Below are positions 27,442 through 36,000 of a stretch of 64,000 nucleotides of DNA, piece after piece; positions within the stretch are counted from its first letter, which is position 1; every line of letters starts with the position of its first letter. The position numbers and the translations under genes are program-made. Location of the stretch: the NCBI RefSeq assembly GCF_042659465.1, contig NZ_JBHSSW010000012.1, positions 124,001-188,000 on the forward strand, written 5' to 3'. This DNA comes from Ponticaulis profundi. GTDB lineage: Bacteria > Pseudomonadota > Alphaproteobacteria > Caulobacterales > Hyphomonadaceae. A model generated the notes under the pieces. The model ran no database searches. It was not told the origin of the DNA and worked only from the letters and a program-made list of their open reading frames with translations.

Positions 27442-28326
27442 TTAGCCTTTGTCCGGTCCGGCGGGTGGCGTCGGCGGCTCCGGCGGTGGCGGGAAGTCCA
27501 GCTTTTCGGTGTGCTGGCGAATGATCTGTTTCTCAATCGCGATACGGCGAGCTTCGTTCGCATAGGCGCGCGCCGCCTCAGCGGATTCACGTGCGCTTTC
27601 CACCTCACTGCGCGCCAGCATCATCGCTTTTTCGACTTCTTCCATGTCAGGCAGGTCTGGAATTTCCGGGAAGTCCGGTGCTTCCAGCGTGTGCATCTTC
27701 GCTTCCATTTCAGCGATTTTCGCTGCCACATCAGCTTCGCTGGTGTCTGGCGGCACATCATCCGCCCAGGTGAAGACATGTACGCTGACGGTGTCCGCAT
27801 CGATCAGTTCGATCTCGGTGCGTTCAATGGCGATCCGGCGCACTTTCTCACCATCATCATTCACTTCGATCGTGTCGAAGACCTGCGAGAATTCACCTTT
27901 GCGCTGGAATTCGTCCGGCGAGATTTTGCCATCCGAGTTTTTGTCCAGCAGTTTGAAGACGGTCTCGTCATTGTCTGAAATTTCGCCAGCGGTCAGCACG
28001 CCATTGCCGTCTCTGTCATAGGCGGTGAACAATTCGTCTTCGGCTGCAGAAGGCAGTGCGGCGAACAGGGCGGTGCCGGTTGAAAGCGCCACCAATGTTG
28101 CGAGGGTTTTCTTTGAGTTCTGTTTTACCATGGTCCAGGTCGCTCCTAACGGATTGAAAGGTTGCGACGGGCTAGAAGATTCCGAAACCCAGGCTTCGAT
28201 CTGCTCGCGAACAGCTTCGCTCGCAGTTATGCCTTTGGCCTGGCAGGCTTCTATCAGAGCCTGTTTCTGGCTGTATGAAAGTCGAACCTCAAGGCTCTCG
28301 CTCTTTTTCTCTGGCTGTCGTTTCAT
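27442..28326 (-). CDS. Ribbon-helix-helix / transmembrane / EF-hand fusion protein
   Basis: A 294-residue protein. Residues 12-47 (SLEVRLSYSQKQALIEAC ... ITASEAVREQIEAWV) fit a ribbon-helix-helix DNA-binding unit. A linker leads to a hydrophobic stretch at about 73-94 with a signal-peptidase-like site (PSAAEDE). Two canonical EF-hand loops follow, DRDGNGVLTAGE (104-115) and DKNSDGKISPDE (128-139). Residues 225-275 form a charged helix rich in Ala, Glu and Arg, and the tail is proline-rich. The frame is unbroken. The start at 28326 has GGAG 9 bases upstream. An internal ATG (28131) with AGGAG 11 bases upstream could make the EF-hand part alone as a secreted protein. The architecture suggests calcium sensing across the membrane coupled to DNA binding; this is inference. 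Confidence 0.75.
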   Translation of the reverse strand: MKRQPEKKSESLEVRLSYSQKQALIEACQAKGITASEAVREQIEAWVSESSSPSQPFNPLGATWTMVKQNSKKTLATLVALSTGTALFAALPSAAEDELFTAYDRDGNGVLTAGEISDNDETVFKLLDKNSDGKISPDEFQRKGEFSQVFDTIEVNDDGEKVRRIAIERTEIELIDADTVSVHVFTWADDVPPDTSEADVAAKIAEMEAKMHTLEAPDFPEIPDLPDMEEVEKAMMLARSEVESARESAEAARAYANEARRIAIEKQIIRQHTEKLDFPPPPEPPTPPAGPDKG

Positions 28327-28430
28327 TCTGACATCTCCGGTTTCTTCAGGGGCAGGCCCGTCGCGGAGACGAACAGGCCATGAGCTGCGATCTAAAAGAA
28401 GCAAACTTGCGTCAGGATGCCAGTAAAAAC

Positions 28431-28442
28431 GTGTCCGGACAC
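28431..28442. promoter_or_regulatory. 12-base perfect palindrome between divergent genes
   Basis: GTGTCCGGACAC lies 105 bases upstream of the RHH/EF-hand gene and 38 bases before the EcfG -35 element of the OsmC gene. It could be an operator, possibly for the RHH protein; this is unproven. Confidence 0.35.
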
Positions 28443-28479
28443 CTGAATTCGCGGTCATTTTCACGCTTTTGCGAGACGT

Positions 28480-28504
28480 GGAACGAGCCTGCCAACGCGA
28501 CGTT
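28480..28504 (+). promoter_or_regulatory. EcfG-type general stress promoter of osmC
   Basis: GGAAC, 16 bases, then CGTT, ending 29 bases before the ATG. It is an exact match to the EcfG consensus in a 207-base divergent intergenic region. Confidence 0.8.
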
Positions 28505-28533
28505 GGTTTGTCAGGAAACAAAAAGGAGATCCC

Positions 28534-28971
28534 ATGAAACGGCATTCAAGTGCGATCTGGAGCGGCACACTCAAGGAAGGCAAGGGCTCGATCACCACAC
28601 AATCGGGCGTGCTCGACGGTCAGCCTTACAGCTTTGAAGCCCGCTTCGAAGACGAGAGCGGGAAGAAGGGCACCAATCCGGAAGAGCTGATCGGAGCGGC
28701 GCATGCGGGCTGTTTCACCATGCAATTGTCGGCACTGCTCGCCAAGAATGAGACGCCGGCAGAAAAGCTCGAAACGACGGCGGATGTGAGCGTGGAGTCT
28801 GCTGATGGCGGTGGTTTCGAAATCACCTCAAGTGCGCTGACGCTGACAGCCAGCGTGCCGGGTATCGACAAGGACAAGTTCATGGAAATCGCCAACACGG
28901 CGAAAACCGGTTGCCCGGTTTCCAAGGCCCTCGCCGGTGTCGAGATCACGCTCGACGCGACGCTGGCTTAA
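28534..28971 (+). CDS. osmC: OsmC family peroxiredoxin
   Basis: A 145-residue hydroperoxide reductase. The two reactive cysteines are in AAHAGCFTMQLS (about residue 60) and AKTGCPVSKAL (about 126), and the Arg/Glu partners NPEEL precede the first. It reduces organic hydroperoxides, probably lipoyl-dependently. AAAAGGAG precedes the ATG. An EcfG promoter lies upstream, agreeing with the family's stress role. Its stop overlaps that of the convergent oxygenase gene (TTAA). Confidence 0.92.
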   Translation: MKRHSSAIWSGTLKEGKGSITTQSGVLDGQPYSFEARFEDESGKKGTNPEELIGAAHAGCFTMQLSALLAKNETPAEKLETTADVSVESADGGGFEITSSALTLTASVPGIDKDKFMEIANTAKTGCPVSKALAGVEITLDATLA

Positions 28972-29519
28972 TCCAGCCCGACCTGAGCGCGTGGAACATG
29001 CGCTTTGACATTGATATTGATGGCGGCTCGATAGCGCGTCTCGACCGGTGAGGCCGAGGCGTGCTTCAGCTTGCCGTCAAACACCAGCGTGCGCCCCTTT
29101 TTCGGTGTGATGCGGACGATCTCCTCGCCGGGAATGTAAAGCTCGGTGTCACCATCACTGTCATTCACATAGTATAGAATGACATAGTGGTCGAAATCGT
29201 CATCGGTGTGAGGCGGGTGTGTTTTGGGTGACTTTTCCCAGCCCACCATATTCGCTTTGGCACGATAGAGGTCTTTCAGTTCCAGACCGAAAGGCTTGAT
29301 GATCTCCATCGGGATTCCCATCACCTGCGAGGCGATCTGATCGTCACGATAGAATCCATGCGTGAACTGAGGAACATCGTCCGGCTGTGTTTCGCCGGTC
29401 GAGTAATTCGTGTTGGCGTGAAAATTCCAGGGAAACTGGAAGCCGAAAATGACCATTTCGATCTGGTCACACAGCTTCGGGTCAATCAGGTCTTCATAGA
29501 TGCGGTAAAGTCTCGGCAT
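28968..29519 (-). CDS. 2OG-Fe(II) oxygenase family protein
   Basis: A 183-residue double-stranded beta-helix oxygenase. The iron triad is visible as His and Asp in PPHTDDDFDHY and a distal His in KLKHASASPVETRYRAAI, whose Arg should bind 2-oxoglutarate. YVNDSDGDTELYIPG and KKGRTLVFDG resemble the prolyl 4-hydroxylase group. The substrate is unknown. It follows the 29588-29998 gene on the same strand by 68 bases. Confidence 0.82.
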   Translation of the reverse strand: MPRLYRIYEDLIDPKLCDQIEMVIFGFQFPWNFHANTNYSTGETQPDDVPQFTHGFYRDDQIASQVMGIPMEIIKPFGLELKDLYRAKANMVGWEKSPKTHPPHTDDDFDHYVILYYVNDSDGDTELYIPGEEIVRITPKKGRTLVFDGKLKHASASPVETRYRAAININVKAHVPRAQVGLD

Positions 29520-29587
29520 GCGCCTTTCGCCCCCTGCGCAATGGTCTGCACAGAGAGCCTAGCCGAGACGATCGCCGGTGCAAACCG

Positions 29588-29998
29588 CTACCACTGCATG
29601 CCCAGCGTGCGTTTCAGCCATTCATTGAAATCGCCCGGCTTGTCATAGGCGCGCTCATCAAGCGTGCCGAATGCGAGAAGAGGACCTTCTGCATTCTCGA
29701 CGCGAACGCCGCCCGGTGCCATGTCGCCAGAGCCCATCCATTTCATGGAGTTCGGGCTTGCATCGACGACCAGCATCACGCGGTCTTCACGCATGTTTTC
29801 GTCTTCACCGGTCTTGAAGGCCAGCCCGTAAATGGTTTCGCGACCCCAGATACCGTGGCTCGTTTGCTGAAGCTTTCCGTTCAGCAGCACTTCGTCATGT
29901 GTCAGATGGCGACGCCATTGCAGAAGGTGCATGGTTTCGCCGTTGATCAGCTTGATATCGATTTTCCAGTGCGCGAGACGGATGAGGCTGGCTTGCAT
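29588..29998 (-). CDS. Conserved hypothetical protein, 136 residues
   Basis: A soluble protein without signal or membrane segment. It contains a Trp-rich beta pattern (AHWKIDIKLING, LLQWRRHLTHDEV, WMGSGDMAPGG) and ends in EWLKRTLGMQW. AAGGAG lies 6 bases before the ATG. It is placed 43 bases after uppP on the same strand and before the 2OG oxygenase. The family was not recognised. Confidence 0.65.
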   Translation of the reverse strand: MQASLIRLAHWKIDIKLINGETMHLLQWRRHLTHDEVLLNGKLQQTSHGIWGRETIYGLAFKTGEDENMREDRVMLVVDASPNSMKWMGSGDMAPGGVRVENAEGPLLAFGTLDERAYDKPGDFNEWLKRTLGMQW

Positions 29999-30041
29999 TG
30001 TTTTCTCCTTTACGGAAACATATTATCGCAAAACGATAAAA

Positions 30042-30902
30042 TCAAGCGCCAATCCATCCGAGTGCCAAAGGCGAGAAGAGAAGAAGGGCGATAGCCAGAA
30101 AAATCCGGTAGATCACGAAGGGCAGGAAGCTGATCCGCTTCAGCAACGCCATCAGAACGAAGATGGAGGCATAGCCGGAGACGAAAGACAGGCCGGCAAC
30201 GATCAGCCCGTCTGACATATGCGCGGCGCCAGCGGTATCGTCTGCCGTCAAAAGTTCCAGAATGGCATAGGCGCCGCCCGCAGCGAGGATGGGGGCGCCG
30301 ATGAGCATGGAGAAGCGGGCCGCTTCTGTTCGCTCAAAGCCGAACCAGCGTGCGGTCGTCATGGTGATACCGGATCGGCTTGTTCCGGGGATTACGGCGG
30401 CGATGGCCTGGCTCGCGCCGATCAGCAAGGCCTGCATCAGCGACATGTCCTGCAGCGACTTCTCGTTCTTGCCTTTCGTATCCGCCCACCAGAGGACCAA
30501 ACCGAAGACGAATGTGGAGGCTGCGACCGTCCACACGCTGCGAAGAGCATGCTTCATGTCTTCCGTGAGAAGCAATTCGTGCAGAAAGGCGATGGCGAGA
30601 GCAATCGGCATCGAGATCAGGATCAGCGCGGCAAGCCGGCCATTATCGCTCAGGGATTTTTTCGTGGCGGGTGCCGCGACAAGCTCAAATCCGCCTGCAA
30701 TGGCGCGTCCGACATCCTTGTAGAAATACAAAAGGACCGCAAAAAGGGTGCCGACATGCGCCATGGCGTTGATCAGCAATTCGTCGCGTGTCGCAAAGCC
30801 GAAATAGCTCGATGCCAGCAGGACATGACCGGAAGAGGAGATGGGGAGCCATTCGGTAATGCCCTGAATGAGTGAAATGAAGATGAGCTGGATGATGGAC
30901 AT
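30042..30902 (-). CDS. uppP: Undecaprenyl-diphosphatase UppP (BacA)
   Basis: A 286-residue integral membrane enzyme that dephosphorylates undecaprenyl diphosphate, returning the lipid carrier to the peptidoglycan cycle. Both active-site motifs are present: QGITEWLPISSSGH near residues 13-26 and PGTSRSGITMTTAR near 170-183. The hydrophobic profile gives about eight helices. The start at 30902 follows GGAG; the upstream in-frame extension is not UppP-like. Confidence 0.95.
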   Translation of the reverse strand: MSIIQLIFISLIQGITEWLPISSSGHVLLASSYFGFATRDELLINAMAHVGTLFAVLLYFYKDVGRAIAGGFELVAAPATKKSLSDNGRLAALILISMPIALAIAFLHELLLTEDMKHALRSVWTVAASTFVFGLVLWWADTKGKNEKSLQDMSLMQALLIGASQAIAAVIPGTSRSGITMTTARWFGFERTEAARFSMLIGAPILAAGGAYAILELLTADDTAGAAHMSDGLIVAGLSFVSGYASIFVLMALLKRISFLPFVIYRIFLAIALLLFSPLALGWIGA

Positions 30903-31070
30903 GAGGGCTCCGGGGGCAGGACCGTTTGTCGTTAGCCTCGTTTTTTGCCTGCGCAAAGAGGGAGGTGGTTAATCTGCCATTGATATTCAGGGTTGCCGAT
31001 CAATCAGGCTTCTTACAATCGTTGAAACATCTCCGATGACGCGTCTGGCTGCAGGAGAGAGACAGTTCCT

Positions 31071-31340
31071 TTGCGTGTGATGATGGCAAGCGTGAGGCAG
31101 GCGGCAGATCAAAAGAATATCTTCTTGAAGTCCTCGCGCCGTATGTCTGGTACGTCGCGCTGTCGAAATGACGTGCTGATGTTCGCTTTCTTTGACTGGA
31201 TGTTCGGAACGCTGCATATTCCAGAGAGACGGTCATCCCGATATGGCGTGCCTGGCGAAAGCCCACACTGGACGGAAGAGGCGTTTTATCCGCTGAATCA
31301 CCTCACCCCAGCCCGGAAACAAAGCTCCGAACAGGCATAA
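31071..31340 (+). pseudogene. Remnant of a fatty acid hydroxylase-family gene
   Basis: An 89-codon frame whose second half, FFDWMFGTLHIPERR and YGVPGESPHW, resembles the C-terminal end of fatty acid hydroxylase/sterol desaturase proteins, where a D-x-x-F-G-T-x-x-x-P segment closes the catalytic domain. The membrane helices and His boxes that should lie upstream are missing. I read it as the end of a deleted gene; a short unrelated protein is the alternative. Confidence 0.5.
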
Positions 31341-31405
31341 GTATCATTGTGATATTTAAAAATTGCGACACTTTCTCATCTTGAGGAGAATATTTTGCAA
31401 TATCG

Positions 31406-31438
31406 ATCCATCATGTATCATATCGATATATGATGGAT
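31406..31438. promoter_or_regulatory. Palindromic site upstream of gltD
   Basis: ATCCATCAT and ATGATGGAT form 9-base arms around a 15-base spacer that itself contains the palindrome ATATCGATAT. The site ends 62 bases before the gltD start and may bind a nitrogen or leucine-responsive regulator. The factor is not known. Confidence 0.45.
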
Positions 31439-31500
31439 GATTATCTCCTTGCGTGGGCTATTTTGATTTCATATGGTCCGCGCGAAACTAGGAGATGCCC

Positions 31501-32949
31501 ATGACGAAGCGGATGCTAAAGTTCGTTTCCACCGCCCAGACGCCACCAGAGAAGCGTGCAGCTGATGACCGCTCTGATGACTTCCACGAGATTTATCGTG
31601 AGTACATCGCGGACAAGGCTCAGGAACAGTCTTCACGGTGCTCTCAATGCGGTGTGCCTTTTTGCCAGCAACACTGCCCGCTCGGGAACAATATTCCCGA
31701 CTGGCTGATGCTGACAGCGGAAGGTCGACTGGAAGAAGCGTTCGAAGTGTCTTCCGGCACAAACAACATGCCGGAAATCTGTGGCCGCATCTGCCCGCAG
31801 GATCGTCTGTGCGAAGGCAGCTGCGTCATTGAACAATCCGGCCATGGCACGGTGACCATTGGTGCGGTCGAGAAATACATCACGGATACAGCCTGGGATA
31901 AGGGCTGGGTGAAGCCGATCATACCACCGAAAGAGCGTAATCAGAGCGTTGGCGTGATCGGTGCGGGACCGGGTGGCCTGGCGGCTGCCGAACAGATGCG
32001 CCGCAAGGGTTATAAAGTGACGGTCTATGATCGTTATGACCGCGCTGGTGGACTGCTCGTCTATGGTATTCCGGGCTTCAAGCTGGAAAAATATGTCGTT
32101 GAGCGCCGTACCAAGCGTCTCGAAGAGAGCGGTGTTGAGTTCGTTCTCAACTGCGAGATCGGCAAGGATCTGAGCTTTGATGATCTGCGTGCGCGTCATG
32201 ACACGGTGCTGATTGCAACGGGCGTCTATAAGGGCCGTGCGCTGACCATGCCGGGTTCAGGCGCGGATGGCGTCTATCCGGCTCTGGAATATCTGACAGC
32301 TTCCAACCGCAAGAGCTTTGGCGACACGGTCGAGGCATTCGACAATGGACAGCTGAATGCCGAGGGCAAACGCGTCGTTGTTATTGGTGGCGGCGACACG
32401 GCGATGGACTGCGTCCGCACCGCCATCCGCCAGGGCGCAAGCTCGGTCACCTGTCTGTATCGCCGGAACCGCGAGAACATGCCGGGTTCGCAGCGCGAAG
32501 TGACCAATGCCGAGGAAGAAGGCGTGGTGTTTGAATGGCTCGCTGCGCCGAAAGCCATTGCTGACAATGGTGGCAAGGTGTCATCGGTGAAAGCGGTCCG
32601 CATGCGCCTCGGCCTGCCGGATTCCTCCGGTCGTCAGGCACCTGAAGAAGTGCCGGGTTCTGAGTTCGACCTCGAAGCCGACATGGTGATTCAGGCGCTC
32701 GGTTTTGATCCGGAAGATCTGCCGATCAAGTTTGACGAGAACGCGCTCACGGTGAACCGCTGGGGGGCTGTCCGCATCAATTATTCGACCATGATGACCA
32801 GCATTGATGGCGTCTTTGCGGTCGGTGACATTGTCCGCGGTGCGTCACTCGTCGTCTGGGCGATCAAGGATGGCCGCGACGCTGCTGAGAAGATGCATGA
32901 GTATCTTCAGAAGAAAGCAGCCGAACTCGCACCCGTCGCCGCGGAATAA
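31501..32949 (+). CDS. gltD: Glutamate synthase small subunit
   Basis: A 482-residue FAD subunit that passes NADPH electrons to GltB. The N-terminal Fe-S Cys groups are CSQCGVPFCQQHCPLGNN and CGRICPQDRLCEGSC. The FAD motif GVIGAGPGGLAAAEQMRR is near residue 150 and the NADPH motif VVVIGGGDTAMD near 290. Two ATGs are close: the first (31495) directly abuts AGGAG, the second (31501) lies 7 bases beyond it and is chosen. Unusually, gltD precedes gltB. Confidence 0.95.
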   Translation: MTKRMLKFVSTAQTPPEKRAADDRSDDFHEIYREYIADKAQEQSSRCSQCGVPFCQQHCPLGNNIPDWLMLTAEGRLEEAFEVSSGTNNMPEICGRICPQDRLCEGSCVIEQSGHGTVTIGAVEKYITDTAWDKGWVKPIIPPKERNQSVGVIGAGPGGLAAAEQMRRKGYKVTVYDRYDRAGGLLVYGIPGFKLEKYVVERRTKRLEESGVEFVLNCEIGKDLSFDDLRARHDTVLIATGVYKGRALTMPGSGADGVYPALEYLTASNRKSFGDTVEAFDNGQLNAEGKRVVVIGGGDTAMDCVRTAIRQGASSVTCLYRRNRENMPGSQREVTNAEEEGVVFEWLAAPKAIADNGGKVSSVKAVRMRLGLPDSSGRQAPEEVPGSEFDLEADMVIQALGFDPEDLPIKFDENALTVNRWGAVRINYSTMMTSIDGVFAVGDIVRGASLVVWAIKDGRDAAEKMHEYLQKKAAELAPVAAE

Positions 32950-33029
32950 GAACAAACACGCGGCGTCGCACCTGATCTGCTGACGCCGCCAGAAGACAAA
33001 CTGGCTCGGTTTGCCGGAGAAACAGAACA

Positions 33030-36000
33030 ATGACGAACTCCATCGACAAATATCTCAAAGATCGCCAGACGCTGATCGACGCGCAGGCTTACAATCCGGA
33101 AGACGAGCATGACGCGTGTGGCGTTGGTCTTGTTGTGGCTCTGGATGGCAAGCCGCGTCGTGAAATCGTTGAAATGGGCGTGCGCGCGCTGAAAGCGGTC
33201 TGGCACCGCGGTGCGGTCGACGCGGACGGCAAGACAGGCGATGGCGCAGGTATTCGTGTGGACGTGCCGCAGGACTTCTTCAAGGAGCAGGTTGCACGGA
33301 CTGGCCACAATCCGAGTGAAGCGCCGATCTGTGTCGGTCAGATGTTCCTGCCACGCACGGACCTGATCGCTCAGGAAGCGGCTCGGACAATCGTCGAAAA
33401 CGAAATCCTGAAGTTCGGCTTCTATATCTATGGCTGGCGCCAGCCGCCGATTGACCCGTCTGTCATCGGCCAGAAAGCGAATGACACACGTCCTGAGATC
33501 GAGCAGGTTCTGTTCTATGATGCGCAGGATCGTTCGGCTGCTGATCTGGAGCGTGCGCTTTACATCTGTCGCCGCCGGATTGAGCGCCGCGCACGTGAAG
33601 CGAACATTCCAAGCTTCTATGTCTGCTCGCTCTCACAGCGCAATCTGATCTATAAAGGCATGTTCCTTGCCGAGGATATTGATCGCTTCTTCCCGGACCT
33701 GAAAGACGAACGCTTCGTGTCTGCGGTTGCGATCTATCACCAGCGCTATTCGACCAACACCTTCCCGCAATGGTGGCTGGCTCAGCCATTCCGCATGCTG
33801 GCACACAATGGTGAGATCAACACGGTTCGTGGCAACACGAACTGGATGAAAAGCCATGAGATCCGCATGGTCGCGGATGCCTTTGAAGGCCATGAGAAAG
33901 ATCTGAAGCCGGTGATTTCGGGCGGCGGTTCGGACTCTGCTGCACTCGACTCCGTGTTCGAGATTCTTGTGAAAGCGGGCCGCCCTGCGCCGATGGCCAA
34001 AGCCCTGCTTATGCCGGAAGCCTGGTCCAAGCGTGATAGCATCATGCCGGACTCCCACGCCGCGCTCTACGCTTATGCAAACTCCGTGATGGAGCCTTGG
34101 GATGGCCCGGCGGCGATTGCTGCTTATGACGGTCGCTGGGCGATTGCAGGCCTCGACCGGAATGGTCTGCGCCCGATGCGCTACGCGCTGACGAAAGACA
34201 ATATTCTGGCCGTCGGTTCTGAATCCGGCATGTGCCCGCTCGATGAAGAGAACATCACGCGCAAAGGTCGTGTGCGTCCGGGTGGCATGATTGCAGCGGA
34301 CCTGCAGGAAAACAAATTCTACGAGCACAATGAAATCGTCGATAAGCTCGCTGAGGCGAACCCGTATCTTGAATGGCTCGAGAACGTCAAAGAACTCGAT
34401 CCGATGATCGGTCCGGGCGAAGAGCCTGTGAAGTTTGACAAGGCAGAGCTGCGTCGCCGTCAGGTGGCGGCTGGCTTCTCCATGGAAGACATGGAACTTA
34501 TCCTCGCGCCTATGGTGGAAGAGGGCAAGGAAGCCATCGGTTCGATGGGCGATGACTCGCCGCTGGCGGTGATTTCAAACACCTACCGTCCGCTGTCGCA
34601 CTTCTTCCGTCAGAACTTCTCTCAGGTCACCAACCCGCCGATTGACCCGCTGCGGGAAGACCGGGTGATGTCGCTGAAAACGCGCTTCAAGAACCTCGGT
34701 AACATTCTGGCATCTGATGCCACACAGACCGACGTGTTCGTGCTCGACAGCCCTGTGCTGTCCAACGGCATGTATGAGCGCCTGATGAACGTCATTGGTG
34801 ACCGCGTCTGCGTCATCGACTGTACGTTCGAGCCACCAGCATCTCTGAAAACGTCTTCAGGTGAAGCCATGCGCAAGGCGCTGGATCGCATCCAGCAGGA
34901 AGCCGAAGACGCGGTTCGCTCCGGTCATGAACACATCGTTCTGACAGATGAGTTCCAGGGACCAGACAAGGTTGCCTGCCCGATGATCCTGGCCGCAGGT
35001 GCTGTGCAGTCACACCTCGTCAATCAGGGGCTTCGCTCATTCTGTTCGATCACGGTTCGCTCGGCTGAATGCCTCGACACGCATTATTTCGCCGTACTGG
35101 TCGGCGTCGGCGCAACCTGTGTGAACGCATATCTCGTTCAGGAATGCATTGCCGAGCGTCATGCCCGCGGTCTGTTTGGTGACTTGTCACTAAATGACTG
35201 TGTGCGCCGCCATAAGGAAGCGATTGAAGCCGGATTGCTGAAAATCCTCTCCAAAATGGGTATTTCGGTCATCTCCTCCTATCGCGGTGGCTACAACTTC
35301 GAAGCTCTGGGCCTGTCTCGCGCACTTGTCGCTGACTACTTCCCAGGCATGACGAGCCGGATTTCCGGTATCGGTCTGTCCGGTCTTGAGAAGAAGGCTG
35401 TCGAAATCCACGGCAAGGCTTATGATGAAGACGTCATCACCCTGCCAATCGGTGGCTTCTATCGCATTCGCCGCGCAGGTGAGCGTCACGCGCTGGATGG
35501 TGCGTCCATTCACCAGCTCCAGGCGGCCTGCGATTCCGGCAGCTACGCGCTTTACAAGACGTACTCGCAGAACCTTCAGAAGCATGAGCCGGTGCAGATC
35601 CGCGATCTGCTCGACTTCAAGCCGTCTGACCGCTCTCTGCCGCTGGATGAAGTTCAGTCGATCAACGAGATCCGCAAGCGCTTCCTGACGCCAGGCATGT
35701 CACTGGGGGCTCTGTCACCAGAGGCGCACGGTGCGCTGAACATCGCGATGAACCGTATCGGTGCGAAGTCTGTCTCCGGTGAAGGCGGCGAGGATCGTGA
35801 TCGCTACAAGCCGCTGCCAAACGGCGACAACCCGAACTCTGCTGTCAAGCAGGTCGCATCCGGTCGTTTCGGTGTCACAGCTGAGTATCTGAACCAGTGC
35901 CGTGAGATCGAAATCAAGGTTGCGCAGGGTGCGAAGCCGGGTGAGGGCGGACAGCTTCCGGGCTTCAAGGTCACGGAAATGATCGCGAAATTCCGGAACG

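Larger units (their letters stand above)
30903..31500. other. 598-base intergenic stretch before gltD
   Basis: It contains a decayed fatty acid hydroxylase fragment (31071-31340), a palindromic site (31406-31438) and an AT-rich segment likely to hold the gltD promoter. No intact gene was found. Confidence 0.6.
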
